Below are positions 11,452 to 22,469 of a DNA stretch of 64,000 nt, piece by piece. The stretch spans positions 1,180,001-1,244,000 of the forward strand of contig NC_087073.1 in NCBI RefSeq assembly GCF_026151205.1, in the 5' to 3' direction. The stretch comes from Bolinopsis microptera. Its lineage: Eukaryota; Ctenophora; Tentaculata; Lobata; Bolinopsidae. A model generated the notes under the pieces. It was not told the origin of the DNA. It ran no database searches and saw nothing but the letters and a program-made list of their open reading frames with translations. Both the position numbers and the translations under genes were made by a program. Each line of letters begins with the position of its first letter. The first letter of the stretch is position 1.

Positions 11452-13462
11452 ATACTGTACTAGCATATAATACCATTATGCTACTACCAATACTGTACTA
11501 GCATATAATACCATTATGCTAGTACCAATACTGTACTAGCATACAATACTATTATGCTAGTACCAATACTGTACTAGCATATAATACCATTATGCTAGTA
11601 CCAATACTGTACTAGCATATAATACCATTATGCTAGTACCAATACTGTACTAGCATACAATACCATTATGCTAGTACCAATACTGTACTAGCATATAATA
11701 CCATTATGCTAGTACCAATACTGTACTAGCATACAATACCATTATGCTAGTACCAATACTGTACTAGCATATAATACCATTATGCTAGTACCAATACTGT
11801 ACTAGCATATAATACCATTATGCTAGTACCAATACTGTACTAGCATATAATACCATTATGCTAGTACCAATACTGTACTAGCATATAATACCATTATGCT
11901 AGTACCAATACTGTACTAGCATATAATACCATTATGCTAGTACCAATACTGTACTAGCATATAATACCATTATGCTAGTACCAATACTGTACTAGCATAT
12001 AATACCATTATGCTAGTACCAATACTGTACTAGCATATAATACCATTATGCTAGTACCAATACTGTGCTAGCATATAATACCATTATGCTAGTACCAATA
12101 CTGTGCTAGCATATAATACCATTATGCTAGTACCAATACTGTGCTAGCATATAATACCATTATGCTAGTACCAATACTGTACTAGCATATACAATACCAT
12201 TATGCTAGTACCAATACTGTACTAGCATATACAATACCATTATGCTAGTACCAATACTGTACTAGCATACAATACCATTATGCTAGTACCAATACTGTGC
12301 TAGCATATAATACCATTATGCTAGTACCAATACTGTACTAGCATAAAATACCATTATGCTAGTACCAATACTTTACTAGCATACAATACCATTATGCTAG
12401 TACCAATACTGTACTAGCATATAATACCATTATGCTAGTACCAATACTGTACTAGCATATACAATACCATTATGCTAGTACCAATACTGTACTAGCATAT
12501 ACAATACCATTATGCTAGTACCAATACTGTACTAGCATATACAATACCATTATGCTAGTACCAATACTGTACTAACTACTAGCATACAATACCATTATGC
12601 TAGTACCAATACTGTACTAGCATATAATACCATTATGCTAGTACCAATACTGTACTAGCATATACAATACCATTATGCTAGTACCAATACTGTACTAGCA
12701 TAAATACAATACCATTATGCTAGTACCAATACTGTACTAGCATACAATACCATTATGCTAGTACCAATACTGTACTAGCATATAATACCATTATGCTAGT
12801 ACCAATACTGTACTAGCATATAACACCATTATAATACCATTATGCTAGTACCAATACTGTACTAGCATATAATACCATTATGCTAGTACCAATACTGTAC
12901 TAGCATATAATACCATTATAATACCATTATGCTAGTACCAATACTGTACTAGCATATAATACCATTATGCTAGTACCAATACTGTACTAGCATATAATAC
13001 CATTATGCTAGTACCAATACTGTACTAGCATATAATACCATTATAATACCATTATGCTAGTACCAATACTGTACTAGCATATAATACCATTATGCTAGTA
13101 CCAATACTGTACTAGCATACAATACCATTATGCTAGTACCAATACTGTACTAGCATAAAATACCATTATGCTAGTACCAATACTGTACTAGCATAAAATA
13201 CCATTATGCTAGTACCAATACTGTACTAGCATAAAATACCATTATGCTAGTACCAATACTGTGCTAGCATAAAATACCATTATGCTAGTACCAATACTGT
13301 ACTAGCATAAAATACCATTATGCTAGTACCCATACTGTACTAGCATATAATACCATTATGCTAGTACCAATACTGTGCTAGCATATACAATACCATTATG
13401 CTAGTACCAATACTGTACTAGCATATTATACAGTACCATTATGCTAGTACCAATACTGTACA
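11452..13462. repeat. 38-bp satellite, about 52 copies
   Basis: The unit is TACCAATACTGTACTAGCATATAATACCATTATGCTAG, written here as two halves: TACCAATACTGTACTAGCAT then ATAATACCATTATGCTAG. It repeats through almost all of the second visible RAD9 intron (11298-13493). Each unit holds a perfect 10-bp inverted repeat, TACTAGCATA and TATGCTAGTA, so every monomer can form a hairpin. Variants differ mainly in the loop (ATACAATACC, AAAATACC, or a doubled ATAATACCATT). Confidence 0.95.
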
Positions 13463-13493
13463 CATAATACCGTTCTAATCCCATTTGTCCCAG

Positions 13494-13611
13494 GTTTCTA
13501 GGAGACTGCGTCGTACATTTCCCTACTAATGTGGCGGAGATAACCCTAAACGCTAAACATGACCACACGATGCTCAGTAACTATGTAGAGGAGGAGAGTC
13601 AGTACGGCAAG
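13494..13611 (+). CDS. RAD9: RAD9 internal exon c
   Basis: The exon lies between the acceptor CCCATTTGTCCCAG (ends 13493) and the donor GTACTG (13612). It encodes FLGDCVVHFPTNVAEITL and 21 more residues, matching the RAD9 segment VLGEAVLPFSPALAEVTL and the acidic EEE stretch after it (YVEEESQYGK here). The 38-bp satellite ends about 30 bp before it and the 10-bp satellite starts within 10 bp after it. A longer open frame continues into the repeat but is meaningless. The next exon, expected to start the second clamp domain, was not found between 16.9 and 18.7 kb. Confidence 0.88.
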
Positions 13612-13617
13612 GTACTG

Positions 13618-16600
13618 TTACAGAACATTACAGAACATTACAGAACATTACAGAGCATTACAGCGCATTACAGAGCATTACAGAGCATTACAGAACATTA
13701 CGGAGCATTACAGAACATTACAGAACATTACAGAACATTACAGAACATTACAGAGCATTACAGAACATTACAGGACATTACAGAACATTACAGAACATTA
13801 CAGAACATTACGGAGCATTACAGAACATTACAGAGCATTACAGAGCATTAAAGAGCATTACAGAACATTACAGAACATTACAGAGCATTACAGAGCATGA
13901 CAGAACATTACAGAACATTACAGCGCATTACAGAGCGTTACAGAGCATTACAGAACATTACAGAACATTATAGAACATTACAGAGCATTACAGAGCATTA
14001 CAGAGCATTACAGAACATTACAGAACATTACAGCGCATTACAGAACATTACAGAGCATTACAGAACATTACAGAACATTACAGGACATTACAGAGCATTA
14101 CAGAGCATTACAGAACATTACAGAACATTACAGAGCATTACAGAGCATTACAGAACATTACAGAACATTACAGAACATTACAGAACATTACAGAACATTA
14201 CAGGACATTACAGAACATTACAGAGCATTACAGAGCATGACAGAACATTACAGAGCATTACAGCGCATTACAGAGCGTTACAGAGCATTACAGAACATTA
14301 CAGAACATTATAGAACATTACAGAGCATTACAGAGCATTACAGAACATTACAGAACATTACAGGACATTACAGAGCATTACAGAGCATTACAGAACATTA
14401 CAGAGCATTACAGAGCATGACAGAACATTACAGAACATTACAGCGCATTACAGAGCGTTACAGAGCATTACAGAACATAACAGAACATTACAGAACATTA
14501 CAGAACATTACAGAACATTACAGAGCATTACAGAACATTACAGAACATTACAGAACATTACAGAACATTACAGAGCATTACAGAACATAACAGAACATTA
14601 CAGAACATTACAGAACATTACAGAGCATTACAGAACATTACAGAACATTACAGAACATAACAGAACATTACAGAACATTACAGAACATTACAGAACATTA
14701 CAGAGCATTACAGAACATTACAGAACATTACAGAACATTACAGAGCATTACAGAGCATTATAGAACATTACAGAGCATTACAGAACATTACAGAACATTA
14801 CAGAACATTACAGAACATTACAGAGCATTACAGAACATTACAGAACATTACAGAGCATTACAGAGCATTACAGAACATTACAGAGCATTACAGAACATTA
14901 CAGAACATTACAGAACATTACAGAGCATTACAGAACATAACAGAACATTACAGAACATTACAGAACATTACAGAGCATTACAGAACATTACAGAGCATTA
15001 CAGAGCATTACAGAGCATTACAGAGCATTACAGAACATTACAGAACATTACAGAACATTACAGAACATTACAGAACATTACAGAACATTACAGAACATTA
15101 CAGAGCATTACAGAACATTACAGAACATTACAGAACATTACAGAGCATTACAGAGCATTATAGAACATTACAGAGCATTACAGAACATTACAGAACATTA
15201 CAGGACATTACAGAGCATTACAGAGCATTACAGAACATTACAGAGCATTACAGAGCATGACAGAACATTACAGAACATTACAGCGCATTACAGAGCGTTA
15301 CAGAGCATTACAGAACATTACAGAGCATTACAGAGCATGACAGAACATTACAGAACATTACAGCGCATTACAGAGCGTTACAGAGCATTACAGAACATAA
15401 CAGAACATTACAGAACATTACAGAACATTACAGAACATTACAGAGCATTACAGAACATTACAGAACATTACAGAACATTACAGAACATTACAGAGCATTA
15501 CAGAACATTACAGAGCATTACAGAGCATTACAGAGCATTACAGAGCATTACAGAACATTACAGAACATTACAGAACATTACAGAACATTACAGAACATTA
15601 CAGAACATTACAGAACATTACAGAGCATTACAGAACATTACAGAACATTACAGAACATTACAGAGCATTACAGAGCATTATAGAACATTACAGAGCATTA
15701 CAGAACATTACAGAACATTACAGGACATTACAGAGCATTACAGAGCATTACAGAACATTACAGAGCATTACAGAGCATGACAGAACATTACAGAACATTA
15801 CAGCGCATTACAGAGCGTTACAGAGCATTACAGAACATAACAGAACATTACAGAACATTACAGAACATTACAGAACATTACAGAGCATTACAGAACATTA
15901 CAGAACATTACAGAACATTACAGAACATTACAGAGCATTACAGAACATAACAGAACATTACAGAACATTACAGAACATTACAGAGCATTACAGAACATTA
16001 CAGAACATTACAGAACATTACAGAACATTACAGAACATTACAGAACATTACAGAACATTACAGAGCATTACAGAACATTACAGAACATTACAGAACATTA
16101 CAGAGCATTACAGAGCATTATAGAACATTACAGAGCATTACAGAACATTACAGAACATTACAGAACATTACAGAACATTACAGAGCATTACAGAACATTA
16201 CAGAACATTACAGAGCATTACAGAGCATTACAGAACATTACAGAGCATTACAGAACATTACAGAACATTACAGAACATTACAGAGCATTACAGAACATAA
16301 CAGAACATTACAGAACATTACAGAGCATTACAGAGCATTACAGAACATTACAGAGCATTACAGAGCATTACAGAGCATTACAGAGCATTACAGAACATTA
16401 CAGAACATTACAGAACATTACAGAACATTACAGAACATTACAGAACATTACAGAACATTACAGAGCATTACAGAACATTACAGAACATTACAGAACATTA
16501 CAGAGCATTACAGAGCATTATAGAACATTACAGAGCATTACAGAACATTACAGAACATTACAGAACATTACAGAACATTACAGAACATTACAGAGCATTA

Positions 16601-16890
16601 CAGAGCATTATAGAACATTACAGAACATTACAGAACATTACAGAACATTACAGAACATTACAGAGCATTATAGAACATTACAGAGCATTACAGAACATTA
16701 CAGAACATTACAGAACATTACAGAACATTACAGAACATTACAGAGCATTACAGAGCATTATAGAACATTACAGAGCATTACGGAGCATAACGGAGCATTA
16801 CAGAACATTACAGAACATTACAGGACATTACAGAGCATTACAGAACATTACAGAACATTACAGAACATTACAGAACATTACAGAACATTA
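13618..16890. repeat. 10-bp satellite (CAGAACATTA)n, about 327 copies
   Basis: Period is exactly 10 bp for 3.3 kb, starting 7 bp after the donor of RAD9 exon c. Most units are CAGAACATTA or CAGAGCATTA, with rarer CAGCGCATTA, CAGAGCGTTA, CAGGACATTA, CAGAACATAA and CAGAGCATGA. Blocks of rare units recur in the same order: CAGCGCATTA followed by CAGAGCGTTA appears near 13921, 14261, 14441, 15281, 15361 and 15801, showing segmental duplication inside the array. Open frames through it encode only a repeated ITEHYR/ALQN pattern and are not genes. Confidence 0.97.
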
Positions 16891-17117
16891 CATAACATCA
16901 AAGAATAGTATAGAATATTCTGGAATATTCTAGAATTGTTGTCGGAATCACTATCGGGATATTTGTCGGAATTAAAAGAACGTCCCGATTCTTATTAATT
17001 GTACTGTGTCTGGAGACTTATAATTGTAGATCATAAATTCTTTGAAATCACGTGTTGATTGCAAAATTGTCTCCCAGACTACAGATCAGTCCATTATTAT
17101 ACATTATACCGTGTTTT

Positions 17118-17566
17118 AACTTGGCACTGTTCCAACTTGGCACTGTTCCAACTTGGTACTGTTCCAACCTGGCACTGTTCCAACCTGGCACTGTTCCAAC
17201 TTGGCACTGTTCCAACTTGGCACTGTTCCAACTTGGCACTGTTCCAACTTGGTACTGTTCCAACCTGGCACTGTTCCAACTTGGCACTGTTCCAACTTGG
17301 TACTGTTCCAACCTGGCACTGTTCCAACTTGGTACTGTTCCAACCTGGCACTGTTCCAACTTGGCACTGTTCCAACTTGGCACTGTTCCAACTTGGCACT
17401 GTTCCAACTTGGTACTGTTCCAACTTGGCACTGTTCCAACTTGGTATTGTTCCAACTTGGCACTGTTCCAACTTGGCACTGTTCCAACTTGGCACTGCTC
17501 CAACCTGGCACTGTTCCAACTTGGCACTGTTCCAACTTGGCACTGCTCCAACTTGGCACTGTTCCA
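17118..17566. repeat. 16-bp minisatellite (AACTTGGCACTGTTCC)n
   Basis: About 28 copies, with AACCTGG, GGTACTG and CTGCTCC variants. Because the period is not a multiple of three and contains no stop, several frames on both strands stay open over 450 bp; none is a gene. The 200 bp before it and the 600 bp after it hold a poly(T) run (17740-17755) and nothing else I can name. Confidence 0.95.
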
Positions 17567-18008
17567 GAAATAGAATGGACACACAGAGACTTAAAACACG
17601 ACACGTTTAGTCCACCCCCTACCGGACCCTGTCCATTGTCCAAGGTAAAGGGCTTGGTTGCTTGTCATTGCAAGCATGATTACAGGGTAAAGTGGTTGCT
17701 TGATTAAGCTGGCGAAGATAAGTTCACTCAGGCTAGTTTTTTTTTTTTTTTTTTTAAAATGCTCACAAACTGGCTAACGCTTAATCAGCAAATCAAGATC
17801 AAGTTATCTAATAACTATTCTAAACCTTGTAAAGCTCGAGGACGACCAGTCCTTGCAGCAAGCGAAGACTCCATGTGAAGTTTCCACAAACAGTGCCTCT
17901 TAATTGAAACCCTCCATTATTTAAGTATGGAGCCCCTGTCGTAGCAGGTAGCAAACCACTTGAATTATCTGAAACGTTAAAAGGATTTGTTTAGGTGTTA
18001 ATTAGATC

Positions 18009-18114
18009 GGGGGAGCCAATGACTTAAATGGCATACATTTTTATTGAGAAAATGGAAAAACTTTTGAGTAAATAATAGACATTTATTGCCATTTCCAGGT
18101 TATTGGCTCCCCCC
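18009..18114. mobile_element. 106-bp foldback element with GGGGGAGCCAAT ends
   Basis: GGGGGAGCCAATGAC at the left end is mirrored by GTTATTGGCTCCCCCC at the right end, and inner segments AAATGGCA and TGCCATTT also pair. It has the form of a small MITE; no clear target duplication was seen. Confidence 0.6.
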
Positions 18115-18705
18115 ATTTGACCGCTTTACCAACTGTTTGGTGGTGGTTTAAACATGTGAGATGCATATCATATAAACGTGTAAAATGTGACAACATCTTG
18201 AATAATAGTGTTTCATATTGCAATCAAACACAATAAGTATAAATCTAAAAATTCAAAAATTCTTGTAGTTTAGCGCACTGGCTTGCTTGGCGTCAACACA
18301 GTCTAACTTTGTTTATACTTTCTTACTTTATATTTATTTTAGAGTGGAATAATGTATAATAAAAACTTGAAATCTGTAAAATCGTATATAATATTTGCAC
18401 GCTATTTCCCGGCGGTCGTCAAAGGAGGCCTATATTTATGACCCCAAGATCCCACACGTTGACATAATAAAGCTATTCTACAGGTTTAAATCTAAAACTA
18501 GTATGAAGCCGGAAGAACTAATACAGTTATAATATCAAGAGATCTTTCAGTAACATAACGTAATCGAAACGTGGACTGCAATAAAATTAACAACGCCAAT
18601 ACAAATTGTTCAACCTGACCCGCGCCATTCATGATCAATTAAGCGAGCGTGTTTTTATTATTGGTAAACAAATTGAAAGGATCAAATGAAGTCCCTGTAA
18701 AGTTG

Positions 18706-19011
18706 TTAAATGGATAACGATAATTTTTTGATGTTCAGGGCAAAAAATCGATCCCTTAATATACAACTTAAAATGGTAAAGTACAAAGTGTCTGTAATTA
18801 AGAATCTCTGTGAAAACGTCATGTGTACTCCCAGGGGGACACCTTGTCTCAGAACACACCTCGCAATTGCGTTTATCAATGTATTAAGTTGCTCATAGTA
18901 CGGTATCTCATATTCTTTTGACTTTCGATGTGAGCAAAGCATTGAGTTTATTATCTGTTTATTAACGCCGATGGGTGAATCATCCACAAATCTCTTTCGG
19001 AACACTGACGT
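18706..19011 (-). CDS. Candidate last exon of an unidentified gene (E)
   Basis: An open frame of 101 codons plus TAA begins right after CGCGTTAG (acceptor, weak pyrimidine tract). It reads TSVFRKRFVDDSPIG at its start, then IPYYEQLNTLINAIARCVLR and TDTLYFTILSCILRD. Its start is phase 0, as is the end of candidate exon D (19279-19610), so the two can be joined. The product would be largely helical with hydrophobic segments. I do not recognise the family. Chance open sequence cannot be excluded. Confidence 0.28.
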   Translation of the reverse strand, partial: TSVFRKRFVDDSPIGVNKQIINSMLCSHRKSKEYEIPYYEQLNTLINAIARCVLRQGVPLGVHMTFSQRFLITDTLYFTILSCILRDRFFALNIKKLSLSI

Positions 19012-19278
19012 CTAACGCGACGATCGTTTCGAGTAGGATTGGTTCCTGAGCCGATTTCTTAACAATTGAAGCTCACGAAATGCGAGACAAACCCCTACTG
19101 CCTCCTTACCTTTACTGTGACAACAGTCCGTTAATCGATTTACATTTTGTTGCACTCTTATCAGCTGTAACAAACTTATTGCGATAAAGAAATAGAAGTC
19201 TCCATTGATCGTTGGTAGCCGATGTTATTATATACAACTGTAAAATGGACTAAGCCACAGTTGCACAACCATACTCAC

Positions 19279-19610
19279 TGTTCCACTCATGACCCTGATT
19301 ACTATGTATCCATTCAAGTCTAATGCATGCAGAATAGGTAGCGGGGCTGAATCAGTGTTTTTCAATGAAATTTGCCTAAAAACTAAGAAATTTACTGCTG
19401 AGAGGAGAGAGTCTAAGAAGCCTCTGGAAGGAGTTGGGAACAGTGAACACAGAGCCTCATTCCCCAGTATTCCGAACTTTTTAAAGTTGTATTTAGCTCC
19501 TGACAGTGTGTCAAAGATACCAAGACTAGACCACGTGATATCGGCGTGTTCAATCCTATACAGTGTACAGTCCCGCCTGATAAAACTAAACATTCTCCCC
19601 ACATATTCGC
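19279..19610 (-). CDS. Candidate internal exon of an unidentified gene (D)
   Basis: The frame is open from an AG at 19611-19612 (AAAATGTTAG) to the consensus donor GTGAGT at 19278-19273. It contains EYVGRMFSFIRRDCTLYRI, then ALCSLFPTPSRGFLDSLLSA. It is 332 bp, starts with two bases of a split codon and ends in phase 0. The opposite strand is also open for 160 codons here, which weakens the case. No family is recognised. Confidence 0.28.
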
Positions 19611-20772
19611 CTAACATTTTACATTTGCCTTTACGCGGTTTTTGGTTAGTGCGGGCGGGCAAGTTCACTTGGCATTACTCATTTACTCGCAATATTTTAC
19701 AGACGGGACCAACAATTCATCCGATTTTAAAGTATCCCGTCAATGATTTTGTAACTCCAGTACTTCTGTAAAATCAAAAATAGGTTTTTGCCGAACAAAC
19801 AACAAAAAACCTAGACCCCCTTAAAAAAACAAAATCCCTAACCTGTTAGCTTACCATACCTCTACGTACCATATATATTCTATAATTCCGGACTATACAA
19901 TAATCAGTAGGAAGAATTAGAAGAATCCACCCCGTGCATGTTGACCTTAATACCACCCATTCATCAAAACACTTTCCAAAACAGCTACAGCTGTAATTTT
20001 CCCACACTGAAGCCAACACTAAGTACAGATGACAACTCTGGTTATAATCCCGAACTGACGGTAACTGGCTCGTGCAGCTTAAAATCGTTTGTTAAACTCA
20101 GAACCTGTTTAAAGGTAAACCAACGTGTACTCAACGTGGTCGTGTGTGTATGGAATTGTGGAAACAAGGTGGATTTGTAAAATGTAACGGGTGTGTAGAT
20201 CTCTAATACAAACATGACCACGAATAACGCGGTGTAGAATCTCTAGATAACAAGACAATATCAGTACACTTGCCTGTTGTTAAACCAGTTTTCCAAACTT
20301 TGAAACTGCTTTAAATATCAAATTGTAACGATATTTTAACATTCTAGTCGTCAGCGACTGTTTGTTTACAGCTATAGACTATATGCATAAATATAATGGG
20401 ATAATTGTAGCCTTGATAGACCTTTAATAATTTAGACCGAACGTCAAACATCGAAATAAGGTGCTGAAATGATGAGTGTATAATAGTACTGCTATACCCT
20501 AAAGTAACACTCTACATGCGTAAAAAGAATGATAACACATAATGATGATAACACATGAAAGAACACAATATTATATCAAGAGCTGATAGATAAGACCATA
20601 ATGTCTTTGCAGATACGATCTATATTTATAAGTAAAAAGGTAGGGCGTCTTTACTTATAAGGACAGTAATGAGATTACACTTTGATACAGATATGTTAAA
20701 CACAATGTGTGTTTACTGTACTCTTGCTCAACTGTTTCATAGAAGTATCCAATCAATTTTAATCTTTACAAT

Positions 20773-21012
20773 TCATTGACTGTGCACTGGCACGTGCATT
20801 CCGCCTTTCAGTATCAGTCGACTTTTAATAAACTCGGAGATTTGATCAAGGTGTCGGGTATACATTTCTCCTGTAACAAGGCCGATAAGTCTGGATACAA
20901 ACACATGTAGCATTGCAGAATGTTGGCGACCTACTAGAGTTGCGATCAATTTGTAAAGTTCTGGTCTTAATCTAAGGTGGAACATAAGGAAAGTAGTAAT
21001 TCGCAAACAAAC
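20773..21012 (-). CDS. Unidentified helical-protein gene, last exon (C)
   Basis: Starts after CCCTATTAG and runs 79 codons to TGA. It includes RLRPELYKLIATLVGRQHSA and FVSRLIGLVTGEMYTRHLDQ. It starts in phase 0, matching the phase-0 donor of exon B, with an intron of 326 bp. A regular alternation of Leu/Ile/Val heptads suggests stacked helices of an ARM/HEAT-like protein. I do not recognise the protein and give no function. Confidence 0.42.
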   Translation of the reverse strand, partial: VCLRITTFLMFHLRLRPELYKLIATLVGRQHSAMLHVFVSRLIGLVTGEMYTRHLDQISEFIKSRLILKGGMHVPVHSQ

Positions 21013-21338
21013 CTAATAGGGCAACAGGTACTTGATATTTCAGTGACCACCGTCTTTGTACAAGAGAATCCACCTTTACAAATTGTGGATTTCAAATTTA
21101 AATTGTACAGCAATTATAAATCTAAACAAAATCTATTTCTGCCTAAATTTTCTTGAAGATAGCTTGTACTTGAATACACTACTTTGCCAATAAACATTAA
21201 TAGCCAATCAACATTATAATTAACGACCACGGCTGCTTTTTTATCCTAGGTTAACTATGAAGTTGGAACCTATTTTGTAAACTAGGATGGCTTTACCCAT
21301 ATTTAGCAATCAGCCACACAAAATTCAGCTTTCTCTAC

Positions 21339-21456
21339 CAACATCTTGAGCCTTTTTAACGTGTCAAACACGTCCAATAAATGGTGCGAGATGGTGCACA
21401 TCAGCTGTTCATAGTGCAGACTAATGTTGATTAACACGTAATTGTACGCTCTCAGA
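21339..21456 (-). CDS. Unidentified helical-protein gene, exon B
   Basis: 118 bp between AGAATTAG (acceptor) and GTAGAG (donor). It reads LRAYNYVLINISLHYEQLMC then TISHHLLDVFDTLKRLKML. Its first base T completes the TG left by exon A to give Cys, and its end is in phase 0, like the start of exon C. The phase agreement across two introns (644 and 326 bp) is the main support. Confidence 0.42.
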
Positions 21457-22100
21457 CTAATTCTAAGTGATCACACACCGTGACATACCCATCTTAAAAC
21501 CAGTATCAAGTGATCAACAATTTAAAATCCAACATTACACAGAATATCGAGCACGTGATACGAGGGTTTCCTCAAATTGGTGGAGTTTTCCGTGTAATTG
21601 ACAACACCTAATTATCACGGCATAAACTATATTGCACCCCTCACAACTTAATCTCTTAATTACTCTATTGTGGCACAAAGTGGTGTACATTGTTTTTATA
21701 CTGTTATAATGGATTAAGCACGAAATGTGGGGCGGGGAAGACTCTTCATAAACTCAGGATTACATTGTAGTGTTGTTACCAAGGGACAAACTATCATTAC
21801 ACTTGACTGTACAACACTGAACATAATATATTGATATTTTTGAGACTAGAATCGAGGGCAAACGAATCGTTACATGGTATGGTTAAAAGAAAGAACAATC
21901 CTCGGTGCCAAATACGAATAATGAATTACCAACATTCAATATTCTAATTGCCCGCTCTTGATTCGAGTGTTTACTCCGTTGAAATATCATGCTCCTGCTT
22001 GTCTGCATTGAGACCAACTACAACTAATTATTAATACATTATCAAAACTAAGTATTCTGGCAGGATTTGTTAAAACGTGTGGTATGGTCATACCACTTAC

Positions 22101-22469
22101 CAGTTACCATAGTCCGTTACCCGTGCGGGATCAATCAATTTGGAAACGTGTTTATAGACCGTCCTTACAACTTTATGTCTGTATTGTAACTTGACATTCA
22201 AAACCACATACATGACCTTTTGAAGACACTCGACATCCAAATATGCTTTACTGATTAAAGGGGCAAGTGATGAACGATACAGAAAAAATATAACATATTC
22301 AAAAAGTTCACTGATAGGCTGATCCATTAGTGCGGTTAACCGGATATTGGCTGATAGGACATTGATCACTGTGACACATTGATCACTGACAGGTTTCGTT
22401 CCACTGGAAATTAACCAGCTAACCTTTGAAGTGGGAATATTTGACAGAAGGGTGTCGACTACATAAAAT
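22101..22469 (-). CDS. Unidentified helical-protein gene, exon A
   Basis: 369 bp between GTGTCAG (acceptor, 22470-22471 on the plus strand) and the consensus donor GTAAGT (22100-22095). The open frame includes DTLLSNIPTSKVSWLIS, then LMDQPISELFEYVIFFLYR and VMYVVLNVKLQYRHKVVRTV. It is the best of the three exons: long, free of repeats, with a strong donor exactly at the end of the open frame. Upstream exons and the start codon were not found in 22.5-23.8 kb. The exons A, B and C together would give about 240 residues ending at 20773. Confidence 0.45.

Noticed and set aside
10508-13462. CRISPR-like array
   Set aside because: Units are contiguous with no unique spacers and lie in introns of a eukaryotic gene.
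13531-15780. Open frames of 106-147 codons with ITEHYRTLQN repeats
   Set aside because: They are products of the 10-bp satellite, which lacks stops in this frame; only the first 27 codons (13531-13611) belong to a real exon.
17568-17645. Possible exon between CCAG and GTAAAG encoding IEWTHRDLKHDTF
   Set aside because: No match to RAD9 or another family, and the acceptor is simply part of the 16-bp repeat (TTCCAG).
17048-17707. Six overlapping open frames of 160-184 codons on both strands
   Set aside because: All are translations of one 16-bp minisatellite in different frames.
17836-17880. ARGRPVLAASEDSM, faintly like the GRP motif of the second RAD9 clamp domain
   Set aside because: Flanking residues do not fit and a stop follows at once; no splice sites frame it.
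19289-19771. 160-codon plus-strand frame
   Set aside because: Antisense to candidate exon D, with no family match and no splice or start evidence that favours it.
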